Numbered from the stretch's first letter, positions 1 to 5,330 are shown. The stretch: DNA of 7,453 bases from Opitutaceae bacterium (GCA_025352845.1 JANXSC010000408.1:1-7453), one strand, 5' to 3'. Notes: generated from the letters alone by a model not told the origin. Numbers and translations: made by a program.

Positions 1-565
1 GCAGCGTTTGCACCACCGAGGTGCCGCCGCTTTTTTCGAGCTGCACCATGGAGTTCAGGATCGTGAGCAGCGCCACCGCCACCACGTCCTCCAGCACCGA
101 CACGCCCATCGCGAGCTGGCCCGCGCGCTCGTGGTTCGCGCCCGTTTCCTGCAACACCTTGCTGATGATCGCCGAGGAGGAAACCATCAGCATCGCCGCG
201 AGCACAAAGCCTTCGGTCGCGCCCCAGCCCATCGCGCCCGCAAAGATGCGCGTGAACCCATAGACCACGATCGCGCCGGCAAACGTCGCCACCAGCAGCG
301 ACAGCCCCAGCCGCCGCAGTCGGCGCAGGCTCAGGTGCAGCCCAATCGAAAACATCAGGAACACGAGACCCACCTGCGCCAGCGTGTCGATCCGCTCCGC
401 GTCATGCACCAGCGTGACCGCCGGCGAGTGCGGCCCCACCAGCATCCCCGCCACCAGAAACCCCACGATCGCCGAAAGCCCGATCCGCTGACACGCCCAC
501 CCCACGATCAACGCCACGATCAAAATGATCCCAAGATCCTGGATGAATTGGATGCCGTGCTCCAT
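1..565 (-). CDS. Kef-type (CPA2) cation:proton antiporter, N-terminal part, cut by window edge
   Basis: Translating the minus strand from the ATG at 565-563 gives 188 uninterrupted codons running off the left edge, so only the N-terminal portion is present. The product is strongly hydrophobic with about six membrane segments and reads as a sodium/hydrogen exchanger domain of the CPA2/KefB-KefC type. Visible family features are GFLVAGMLVGPHSP (residues 35-48), an SSSAI stretch near residues 129-133 in the unwound-helix region, and LEDVVAVALL at 158-167, whose acidic pair E159-D160 matches the conserved (Q/E)D of the ion-binding helix. Known members exchange K+ or Na+ for H+ across the inner membrane; the ion is not deducible here. 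Any C-terminal RCK/TrkA-N domain would lie outside the window. The gene is divergent from the hydrolase at 848. No clear Shine-Dalgarno precedes the ATG, so a somewhat different start is possible. Confidence 0.9.
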   Translation of the reverse strand, partial: MEHGIQFIQDLGIILIVALIVGWACQRIGLSAIVGFLVAGMLVGPHSPAVTLVHDAERIDTLAQVGLVFLMFSIGLHLSLRRLRRLGLSLLVATFAGAIVVYGFTRIFAGAMGWGATEGFVLAAMLMVSSSAIISKVLQETGANHERAGQLAMGVSVLEDVVAVALLTILNSMVQLEKSGGTSVVQTL

Positions 566-847
566 AGCGCACCACGAAAACACGGCGAACCGCGCAACGC
601 GTCAAGCCCGCGACTCAAAATGCAGGGCGGAGTCGCCGAGCCCCGCCGGTTTGCGCTGCGAGTGCGAGTAAGGCTTTCGCCGAGTGCCTCACCAGCCGCG
701 CCAAGCCTTGCTCACCGAGCACGCCATTCGCGCGGCTGCACAACACACCCATCGCAGACAAAGAGTTGGCTCCTCAACTCCAGTCTGGCACGACGCCTCC
801 ATCTCGCCACAGTCTGCGGAATCCCAATAACACTGTTCGGCAAAGAA
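566..847. other. Divergent intergenic region, no gene recognised
   Basis: This 282-bp gap separates the minus-strand antiporter from the plus-strand hydrolase and should carry both promoters. One frame stays open across it into the hydrolase, but the translation is low-complexity, rich in Arg, His and Ala, and antisense to the antiporter further upstream, so I read it as non-coding. I could not identify a convincing -35/-10 pair for either gene. It contains the inverted repeat listed separately, a small hairpin TGCTC-ACC-GAGCA at 709-721, and GAGTTG-GCTCCT-CAACTC at 763-780, which lies about 70 bp before the hydrolase start. Confidence 0.6.
666..713. repeat. Imperfect inverted repeat in the divergent promoter region
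   Basis: GAGTAAGGCTT at 666-676 and AAGCCTTGCTC at 703-713 are inverted copies matching at 10 of 11 positions, with a 26-nt spacer. The right arm overlaps the smaller hairpin TGCTC-ACC-GAGCA (709-721), so the two structures would compete. It could be a protein-binding site or incidental; nothing here decides. Confidence 0.4.
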
Positions 848-1942
848 ATGATACGAGACGTCGGACTATTTGCCCGCATTCGGGGCACCCTCGAACGACA
901 GGGGCTTCGGCTCCTCGTTGGAACAAGATTCGTCTGCGCGCGCCTCGCCGCTTCGCGCGGCGCACCGCTCGACGGCAGGACCCTTGACCCAGAGACCGCG
1001 GCAATGCTCCGGCTCGACGACTTTACACATCGTTCTGTCCTGACGACGCTCGATCCGGAAAGCGCGCGCGTGCGTTTCGCGGCGGATGTTCTCGCGGGGG
1101 GCTTGCCGCCTCCCGCGGTCGATCACGAGGATCGCGAGATCCCTTCGCCCGCCGGCCCGCTCGGAGCGCGACTCTACGTGCCGCCCGGGGTCGCGTCGCC
1201 TTCACCCGGCATCCTCTACCTCCACGGCGGCGGATGGGTCACCGGCGGCGTCGCGACGCACGACAGCCTCTGTCGAAGGTTGGCCCACGAGGCGCGGTGC
1301 CGTGTGGTGTCCGTTGAATACCGGCTCGCCCCTGAGCACCCGTTCCCCGCGGCAGTCGAGGACGCAGTCACCGCGGCCCGCTACGTCCTGTCCCACGCCG
1401 AAAATTTCGGGATGGACCCTGGGAGGATCGCCGTCGCTGGCGACAGTGCCGGCGGAAACCTGAGCGCCGTCATCGCCATCGAGACCCGCCAGGACGCGCT
1501 CCGCCCGCGGCTTCAGGTGCTCATCTATCCGGCTCTCGATCTGACGTGCGCGACGGAATCATACCGCACCTTCGCTACCGGTTACTACCTCACACGACCG
1601 ACTGTCGACTGGTATCTCGGGCACTACCTCGGGGGCGGTGACGTGCGGGCCCCTCGCGTCTCGCCTCGATTTTCCGCGCATGTGTCCGACGTGCCTGCTC
1701 TCATTTACACGGCCGGGTTCGACGTGCTGCGTGACGAGGCACGGAGCTACGCCGACCGATTGAAGGCGGCGGGGACGCGCGTCACATACCGGGAATTTCC
1801 TAATCTCATCCACGGCTTCGTCTGCATGACCGCGATCCGGTCGGCTCTTGCCGCGACGGACGCCATCGCCGCCGATATTCGCCGGGAGCTCGAAGCTTCC
1901 CCTCGCCATGAGTTACCTGCGCGAGAAGCGGCATCGAGTTGA
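848..1942 (+). CDS. Alpha/beta hydrolase, HSL (family IV) esterase/lipase
   Basis: This 364-residue protein belongs to the hormone-sensitive-lipase group of alpha/beta hydrolases (carboxylesterases that typically cleave short- to medium-chain acyl esters). All signature elements are visible: the oxyanion-hole motif HGGG at residues 126-129, the nucleophile elbow GDSAG at 198-202 with Ser200, the catalytic Asp292 in GFDVLRDE, and His322 in NLIHGF. The YRLAPEHPFPAA block between oxyanion hole and elbow is also typical. About 110 residues precede the core, consistent with the family's N-terminal cap. No signal peptide or lipobox is evident, so it is probably cytoplasmic. I chose the ATG at 848 because the open frame upstream is antisense to the antiporter and low-complexity; the next in-frame ATG (1003) would trim the cap. 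The substrate cannot be inferred. It stands alone, divergent from the antiporter and separated from mreB by 484 bp of repeats. Confidence 0.88.
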   Translation: MIRDVGLFARIRGTLERQGLRLLVGTRFVCARLAASRGAPLDGRTLDPETAAMLRLDDFTHRSVLTTLDPESARVRFAADVLAGGLPPPAVDHEDREIPSPAGPLGARLYVPPGVASPSPGILYLHGGGWVTGGVATHDSLCRRLAHEARCRVVSVEYRLAPEHPFPAAVEDAVTAARYVLSHAENFGMDPGRIAVAGDSAGGNLSAVIAIETRQDALRPRLQVLIYPALDLTCATESYRTFATGYYLTRPTVDWYLGHYLGGGDVRAPRVSPRFSAHVSDVPALIYTAGFDVLRDEARSYADRLKAAGTRVTYREFPNLIHGFVCMTAIRSALAATDAIAADIRRELEASPRHELPAREAASS

Positions 1943-1967
1943 AGCCGTCCTACTCCAAAAGTAAAAA

Positions 1968-1990
1968 TCCCCGGGGCAAGCCCCGGGGCA
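1968..1990. repeat. Short palindromic element, copy A
   Basis: Nine-base arms CCCCGGGGC (1969-1977) and GCCCCGGGG (1980-1988) flank a central AA and are followed by CAT. It lies 26 bp after the hydrolase stop and could act as a factor-dependent terminator or mRNA 3' end protector. A related element with the same GC-AA-GC centre lies at 2097-2112, with paired substitutions in the two arms. Confidence 0.7.
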
Positions 1991-2028
1991 TTTCACCAAT
2001 CCACCCATGCGCCTTTCGATCTTTTCAG

Positions 2029-2084
2029 GTAGCTGCGAGCGTGAGCGAGCGGACGGCGCACCACTCGCTCACGCTCGCGGCTAC
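2029..2084. repeat. Long GTAG-ended inverted repeat, REP/BIME-like
   Basis: Two 21-nt arms (2029-2049 and 2064-2084) are complementary at 20 of 21 positions, and the one exception (T2034 with G2079) would be a G-U wobble in RNA. The spacer is 14 nt (2050-2063). On both strands the arm begins GTAGC, contains the run GAGCGTGAGCGAG, and so the element is bounded by GTAG heads. GTAG is the head tetranucleotide of one major class of REP sequences mobilised by RAYT (TnpA-REP) transposases. Classical REPs have a palindrome inside each unit, whereas here the palindrome forms between the arms, so the resemblance is partial. No transposase is present in the window. Confidence 0.7.
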
Positions 2085-2096
2085 GACCCAACCAAG

Positions 2097-2112
2097 CCGA
2101 AGCAAGCTTCGG
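2097..2112. repeat. Short palindromic element, copy B
   Basis: Seven-base arms CCGAAGC (2097-2103) and GCTTCGG (2106-2112) flank a central AA and are followed by GGTAT. Aligned with copy A at 1968-1990 it shares the GCAAGC centre and the downstream GG-Y-AT, and differs by GG to AA in the left arm balanced by CC to TT in the right arm. Confidence 0.6.
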
Positions 2113-2147
2113 GGTATCGGACCCAAAGCGAATGAAAAGCCGCCAGA

Positions 2148-2172
2148 GCCAACGGCCCCAAATGGCCGTGGC
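2148..2172. repeat. Imperfect hairpin with one bulged base
   Basis: GCCAACGGCC (2148-2157) pairs with GGCCGTGGC (2164-2172) around a 6-nt loop CCAAAT, leaving a single unpaired A. It is one of a closely spaced series of hairpins in this gap. Confidence 0.5.
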
Positions 2173-2180
2173 TGATCTTG

Positions 2181-2204
2181 AACGTTGGCCGCAGGCCAAC
2201 CGTT
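2181..2204. repeat. Hairpin with 3-nt loop
   Basis: GTTGGCC (2184-2190) pairs perfectly with GGCCAAC (2194-2200) around the loop GCA. The stem extends outward to AACGTTGGCC and GGCCAACCGTT if one C is bulged. It sits 8 bp after the preceding hairpin. Confidence 0.55.
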
Positions 2205-2232
2205 GCGACCCAAGAAAGAGGCGGGAAACAAA

Positions 2233-2247
2233 AGCGCGTTGCGCGCT
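2233..2247. repeat. Small hairpin
   Basis: AGCGCG (2233-2238) and CGCGCT (2242-2247) flank TTG. In DNA of this base composition a six-base GC palindrome can occur by chance; I list it because it continues the run of hairpins. Confidence 0.35.
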
Positions 2248-2350
2248 GCGATCACGTCCGACGCTGGCTACCCGCGTTTCGTCCGCTTTCCCATAGGCAT
2301 CCGCGCTCGACCCGCCCCCGCCCGCCATTTCCCGCCCACCATTTCCCCCA

Positions 2351-2379
2351 TTGACACTCCCGGAGGCCGCCGATTCGTT
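2351..2379 (+). promoter_or_regulatory. Possible mreB promoter (-35 only convincing)
   Basis: A perfect consensus -35 hexamer TTGACA lies at 2351-2356, 76 bp before the mreB ATG, in an otherwise very GC-rich stretch. At the expected spacing the best -10 is poor (around ATTCGT, 2373-2378). The assignment rests on the -35 box and on the lack of any closer candidate. Confidence 0.3.
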
Positions 2380-2399
2380 CGCTTCGGCGGCGCGCCGCC
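2367..2399 (+). promoter_or_regulatory. Two mutually exclusive hairpins in the mreB leader
   Basis: CCGCCGA (2367-2373) can pair with TCGGCGG (2384-2390) around a 10-nt loop. The perfect 14-bp palindrome GGCGGCGCGCCGCC (2386-2399) uses the same GGCGG bases, so both cannot form at once. The palindrome ends 27 bp before the mreB ATG. It could be an operator for a dimeric protein or a leader RNA switch. Base composition makes chance formation possible. Confidence 0.35.
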
Positions 2400-2426
2400 A
2401 CTCCCTCGTTCCCCGCACCCGCACTC

Positions 2427-3425
2427 ATGGCGAATATTTTCGGTTATTTCTCGAACGACATCGGCATCGATCTCGGCACGGCCAACACGCTCGTCTACGT
2501 CAAGGGCAAGGGTATCGTCCTGCGGGAGCCCTCCGTCGTCGCGCTCGACACCGTGTCGCGCAAGGTCCTCGCCGTCGGCGATGAGGCGAAAAAAATGCTC
2601 GGCCGCACCCCGGGCAACATCACCGCCATCCGCCCGATGAAGGACGGCGTGATCGCGGACTTCGATGTGACCGAAGAGATGCTGCGCTACTTCATCCGCA
2701 AGGTCTCCAACAACTCCTTCCGCGCCCCGCCGCACGTCGTGATCGCGATTCCCTCCGGCATCACCGAGGTCGAGAAACGCGCCGTGATGGAATCCGCCAC
2801 GCACGCCGGCGCCCGCAGCGTCGAGACCATCCCCGAACCCATGGCCGCCGCGATCGGCGTCGGCCTCCCCATCGAGGATCCGGCGGCCAACATGATCGTG
2901 GATATCGGCGGCGGCACCACGGAGATCGCGGTCATCTCGCTCTCGGGCATCGTCTATTCCAAATCGATCCGCGTCGCCGGCGACGAACTCGACACCGCGA
3001 TCATCGGCTACATGAAGCGGGCCTACAACCTCCTCATCGGCGAGCGCACCGCGGAGGAAATCAAGTGCCGGCTCGGCTCCGCCTACCCGCTCGACGAGGA
3101 GCTCACGATGGAGGTCAAGGGCCGCGACTCCGTGGCCGGCCTGCCCAAGACCATCCACGTCACCTCGCAGGAAATCCGCGAGGCGCTCGCCGACACCATC
3201 GCCGCCATCGTCGATGCCGTGCGCCAGACGCTCGAGCGCTGCCCGCCCGAACTCTCCGCCGACCTCGTGGACCGCGGCTTCGTGATGGCCGGCGGCGGCG
3301 CGCTCATCCGCGGCATCGACAAATTGCTCAGCGAAAAAACCGGTCTGCCCGTGACGGTCTCCGACGATCCGCTCTCCGCCGTGGCCAACGGCACCGGCGC
3401 CTATCTGGAAAACAAGAACGGGTGA
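2427..3425 (+). CDS. mreB: Rod shape-determining protein MreB (bacterial actin)
   Basis: The 332-residue product is a full-length MreB, the actin homologue that forms membrane-bound ATP-dependent filaments and positions the elongasome for lateral wall synthesis. The actin-fold nucleotide motifs are intact: phosphate-1 loop DLGTANT at residues 15-21, phosphate-2 loop DIGGGTTEIAV at 159-169, and the adenosine-side GGGALI at 289-294. Blocks such as IRPMKDGVIADFD, IPSGITEVEKRAV and PEPMAAAIG are nearly invariant in the family. The short N-terminus (MANIFGYFSND) may supply the amphipathic membrane contact. The length is normal. The ATG at 2427 directly precedes the conserved region; no Shine-Dalgarno is visible. 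It is the first gene of the shape cluster, and 440 bp of repeats separate it from mreC, which is wider than the usual mreB-mreC junction and suggests mreB can be expressed separately. Confidence 0.98.
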   Translation: MANIFGYFSNDIGIDLGTANTLVYVKGKGIVLREPSVVALDTVSRKVLAVGDEAKKMLGRTPGNITAIRPMKDGVIADFDVTEEMLRYFIRKVSNNSFRAPPHVVIAIPSGITEVEKRAVMESATHAGARSVETIPEPMAAAIGVGLPIEDPAANMIVDIGGGTTEIAVISLSGIVYSKSIRVAGDELDTAIIGYMKRAYNLLIGERTAEEIKCRLGSAYPLDEELTMEVKGRDSVAGLPKTIHVTSQEIREALADTIAAIVDAVRQTLERCPPELSADLVDRGFVMAGGGALIRGIDKLLSEKTGLPVTVSDDPLSAVANGTGAYLENKNG

Positions 3426-3504
3426 GGCGGGCGGGCGCGCGACTCGCCGCATCGCGCTAAAATTAATTCGTCACGTGCGGTCCTGCGCGGAGTCGTGCAA
3501 ATCA

Positions 3505-3550
3505 GGTTTGAACCATCGAGGATCGAAGGTTTGAGCCGCCGAGGATCGAA
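3505..3550. repeat. 23-nt tandem duplication
   Basis: Two adjacent 23-nt units (3505-3527 and 3528-3550) match at 20 of 23 positions. Both start GGTTTGA and end CGAGGATCGAA; all three differences are transitions. The second copy abuts the GCCCC-AAC-GGGGC hairpin. Confidence 0.75.
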
Positions 3551-3594
3551 GCCCCAACGGGGCGAAATGACATAGCCCAGGGCAACGCCCTGGG
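3551..3594. repeat. Pair of AAC-loop hairpins, possible attenuator
   Basis: GCCCC-AAC-GGGGC (3551-3563) is followed 12 bp later by CCCAGGGC-AAC-GCCCTGGG (3576-3594, eight perfect pairs). Both have the same AAC loop. No T-run follows, so they are not canonical intrinsic terminators, but between mreB and mreC they could lower read-through or stabilise the mreB mRNA 3' end. Confidence 0.65.
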
Positions 3595-3600
3595 AATCCG

Positions 3601-3650
3601 GCCCCAGAAAAAACAGCCCTGTAGGGGCGAAACCCGGTGCCCCCGCCGGG
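3601..3650. repeat. Further GC-rich palindromes of the same cluster
   Basis: GCCCC (3601-3605) is complementary to GGGGC (3624-3628), with an inner alternative CCCT-GT-AGGG (3617-3626) that uses part of the same bases. CCCGG (3633-3637) is complementary to CCGGG (3646-3650) across 8 nt. Individually weak, they continue the hairpin series that starts at 3551 and probably belong to the same composite repeat. Confidence 0.45.
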
Positions 3651-3696
3651 ACACATCTCAGTTTCCTGCCTGCGTCGCATGCCGTGCAGTTCCAGA

Positions 3697-3722
3697 ATGC
3701 GCGGTCAGGCTGACCGCGCTAC
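3697..3722 (-). repeat. GTAG-headed palindrome, REP-like
   Basis: Read on the minus strand from 3722, the element starts GTAG and continues into a perfect nine-base stem: GCGCGGTCA, loop GCC, then TGACCGCGC, ending at 3699. A GTAG head immediately followed by a GC-rich palindrome is the layout described for REP sequences associated with RAYT transposases. No such transposase gene is in the window, so any mobilising enzyme would act from elsewhere. Confidence 0.6.
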
Positions 3723-3865
3723 GCCTGACGATGCTGCCGCCGACAAGAAAGTGGGATGCGCGCACCGCGCGTTCACGAAAATCACCTTGGCGCACTCTTC
3801 TCCGCGCCGCCGCCCGCCAAATTTGACTCGTCACGCGCCGCCCGCGTCCCGTCACTGTTTCGCCC

Positions 3866-4696
3866 GTGCCCTTCAAACGTTTCGATCAGGCCAGACCGTT
3901 TGCGACGCTCACCGTCATCGTGATCGCGTGGGCCCTCGTGCCGACGGCGGTGAAGACGTTTTCGCGCGCGTCGTTTTTCGAACTCACCGCGCCGATCACC
4001 GTGGCCGCCTCGAAGGTGCGCGACCTGCAGGAATACTGGTCGCTCCGGCTGCACACCACGAATGAACTCATTCAAGCGGGGCAGGACGCCGCCCACATCG
4101 CGTCAAAGTTCGAATTCGCGGTCTCGCAAAACCAGGAACTCCACGCCGAAATCGCGCGCCTCGAAAACCTGCTGCGGCTGCCGTCGTTCAGCGACTACCG
4201 CTACGAGCACGCGCGCGTGGCGCGGCGTGATTTCTCCGGCTGGTGGCAGCGGCTCGTCATCCGCAAGGGGGCGAACTTCGGCATCCCGGTCGGCGCGCCC
4301 GTGATTTTCACCGGCGGCGTGGTCGGCCGCGTCGCCGAAGTGCGCGCCACCACCGCGATCGTGGAACTGATCAGCAGTCCCGGCCTGCGGCTCGCCGGTG
4401 TGATCGAGGGCGACGACCGGCCGATCAGTTTTCAGGGCGGGGTGAACGCGACCTTCGCCCCACCCGCCGGCATCGTGGAGGGGGTGCCGCTCGACATCAT
4501 CGCCACGCCCGCGCTGCCCAAGCGGCTCGTGACCTCGGGCTTCGGCGGCGTGTTTCCGCCGGGCCTGATGCTCGGCACCGTCACGCGCGCCGCGATCGGG
4601 AGCGACGGGCTTTTTCAATTTGGCGACGTGCAACTCGACGAGCGCCTCGGCTCGCTGACCGAGGTCACGGTGCTCGTGCCGCTCGGAGCGCCGTAG
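3866..4696 (+). CDS. mreC: Rod shape-determining protein MreC
   Basis: This 276-residue protein has the MreC layout: a short cytoplasmic N-terminus, one membrane segment at about residues 11-28, a helical probable coiled-coil dimerisation region at about 60-105 (ending NQELHAEIARLENLLRL), then the periplasmic double beta-barrel domain from about 113. The strongest family signal is ARVARRDFSGWWQRLVIRKGAN at 116-137 (here split as ARVARRDF / SGWWQRLVIRKGAN) followed by GVVGRVAEV at 151-159, which match the typical 'conserved G..VGrV' region. MreC is a periplasmic scaffold that binds and activates PBP2 and links it to MreB and MreD. The start is GTG at 3866, chosen because it just precedes the membrane segment; no Shine-Dalgarno is seen. 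The length is at the low end of the family. It follows mreB after 440 bp and precedes mreD by 108 bp. Confidence 0.93.
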   Translation: MPFKRFDQARPFATLTVIVIAWALVPTAVKTFSRASFFELTAPITVAASKVRDLQEYWSLRLHTTNELIQAGQDAAHIASKFEFAVSQNQELHAEIARLENLLRLPSFSDYRYEHARVARRDFSGWWQRLVIRKGANFGIPVGAPVIFTGGVVGRVAEVRATTAIVELISSPGLRLAGVIEGDDRPISFQGGVNATFAPPAGIVEGVPLDIIATPALPKRLVTSGFGGVFPPGLMLGTVTRAAIGSDGLFQFGDVQLDERLGSLTEVTVLVPLGAP

Positions 4697-4705
4697 GCGC
4701 GGCCA

Positions 4706-4734
4706 GTTGAAAGCTGAAGGTCGAAAGTTGAAAG
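4706..4734 (+). repeat. GTTGAAR heptamer array, forward
   Basis: Four contiguous heptamers GTTGAAA, GCTGAAG, GTCGAAA, GTTGAAA (plus a trailing G) begin 10 bp after the mreC stop. An array of the same heptamer in opposite orientation lies at 4766-4794; the two 29-nt arms are complementary at 22 positions, so a long imperfect hairpin could form between mreC and mreD. Confidence 0.7.
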
Positions 4735-4765
4735 ACCTGAAACTTCCACGGCCTTCTGCCTCCTG

Positions 4766-4794
4766 CTTTCAACCTTCACCTTTCAACCTTCGAC
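4766..4794 (-). repeat. GTTGAAR heptamer array, reverse
   Basis: Read on the minus strand these 29 bases are GTCGAAG, GTTGAAA, GGTGAAG, GTTGAAA and a final G, that is four heptamers of the unit seen at 4706-4734. They end 10 bp before the mreD ATG, so any structure formed with the forward array would sit directly in front of the mreD start. Confidence 0.7.
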
Positions 4795-4804
4795 TCCGCC
4801 GAAA

Positions 4805-5311
4805 ATGCGCCGCACGCTTGCCCTCTTCGCCTCGTCGCTCGTGCTGTGGGCGCTGGTCACTCAGTTGAACGACGCGCTCGCCGGCGCCCGCGTGTATCTG
4901 TTCGCGGGCGCGCTGTTCGTCGCGTTCGCCGCGCTCACGCAGCCGCACGGCGCGGGGCTCGCCGCAGCGATTCTCGGCGGGCTCGTCTGCGATGCGCACG
5001 CGCCGGTTGCATTTGGCCTGCACGCGCTGTTGTTTGCCGCCGCGCATCTCGCGCTCTTCCGCATTCGCGATCGGGTGCCGCGCGGCGACAACGTCTCCGC
5101 CATCGTCGTCGTGCTGCTCACGAATCTCGCGCTCTTCCTCATGTTTTCCTTCACGCAAATCTCCGCCTCGCCCGTGCCCGCCGCCATCTGGCCGCGGCTC
5201 ATCGCCGATCTCGTCTGCTCGCAGGTTTTCCTCGCAGTGATCACGCCGTGGTTTTTTGCGCTGCAGGCGGGCGCTCTGAAGCTCGCGCGCGTAAGCCGCT
5301 TCGACGCCTGA
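4805..5311 (+). CDS. mreD: Rod shape-determining protein MreD
   Basis: The 168-residue product is almost entirely hydrophobic, with roughly five to six membrane segments (about residues 4-20, 29-46, 49-66, 68-85, 97-118 and 130-157). This is the size and shape of MreD, an integral inner-membrane subunit of the elongasome that associates with MreC. The stretch GGLVCDAHAPVAFGLHALLF (58-77) fits the family pattern of a Gly-rich turn, an Asp (D63), a Pro (P67) and a GLHALL segment (71-76). MreD sequences diverge widely, so position after mreC and before mrdA is an important part of the call. The ATG at 4805 is the first codon ahead of the first membrane helix. No Shine-Dalgarno is visible; the inverted heptamer arrays lie just upstream. 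The gap to mrdA is 19 bp, so the two are probably cotranscribed. Confidence 0.9.
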   Translation: MRRTLALFASSLVLWALVTQLNDALAGARVYLFAGALFVAFAALTQPHGAGLAAAILGGLVCDAHAPVAFGLHALLFAAAHLALFRIRDRVPRGDNVSAIVVVLLTNLALFLMFSFTQISASPVPAAIWPRLIADLVCSQVFLAVITPWFFALQAGALKLARVSRFDA

Positions 5312-5330
5312 GCCCGCCCACCGCCCGGCC

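Larger units (their letters stand above)
1943..2426. other. Palindrome-rich intergenic region upstream of mreB
   Basis: These 484 bp hold no credible gene. Short open frames exist on both strands, but their translations simply run through the repeats. At least six palindromes lie between 1969 and 2247, listed separately, followed from about 2250 by a pyrimidine-rich stretch and the mreB leader. The first hairpins may terminate hydrolase transcription, although no T-run of the intrinsic-terminator type follows them. The density of distinct hairpins suggests a nest of REP-like or MITE-like intergenic elements. Confidence 0.65.
3426..3865. other. Repeat-rich gap between mreB and mreC
   Basis: These 440 bp contain no credible gene. 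Short frames on both strands only traverse the repeats. In order the gap holds an AT-rich patch around 3460-3470, a 23-nt tandem duplication (3505-3550), a run of GC-rich hairpins (3551-3650), a GTAG-headed palindrome on the minus strand (3697-3722), a minor hairpin GCGCG-CAC-CGCGC (3758-3770), and a C-rich mreC leader. Sequences of this style (a GCCCC-AAC-GGGGC hairpin followed by CCCAGGGC-AAC-GCCCTGGG) are, from memory, frequent intergenic repeats in Verrucomicrobiota and Planctomycetota genomes. Confidence 0.65.

Noticed and set aside
8..847. In-frame upstream extension of the hydrolase reading frame to position 8
   Set aside because: The extension is antisense to the antiporter, is dominated by Arg, His, Gln and Pro, and lacks any fold signature; the hydrolase is full length from 848.
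1969..1988. Canonical intrinsic terminator after the hydrolase
   Set aside because: The hairpin is strong, but it is followed by CATTTCACC rather than a T-run, so I describe it only as a palindrome with possible terminator function.
1939..2175. Small plus-strand frame of 78 codons after the hydrolase
   Set aside because: Its translation runs through the palindromes (giving repeated RGKPRGI/RSKLRGI-like strings that arise from the two related hairpins), so it is a by-product of the repeats.
2268..3452. 394-codon minus-strand open frame opposite mreB
   Set aside because: It is the high-GC shadow of mreB, low-complexity and rich in Gly, Asp, Ala and Arg, while the plus strand encodes a textbook MreB.
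3505..3550. CRISPR-like repeat
   Set aside because: There are only two adjacent 23-nt units with no spacers between them, and no cas genes.
3471..3680. Small minus-strand frame of 69 codons in the mreB-mreC gap
   Set aside because: It is made entirely of the tandem unit and hairpins. Similar strings occur, as I recall, as spurious database proteins from intergenic repeats.
3823..3851. TTGACT at 3823-3828 as a -35 box for an mreC promoter
   Set aside because: The region 16-18 bp downstream is GC-rich with no acceptable -10 hexamer, and a start there would leave almost no leader before the GTG.
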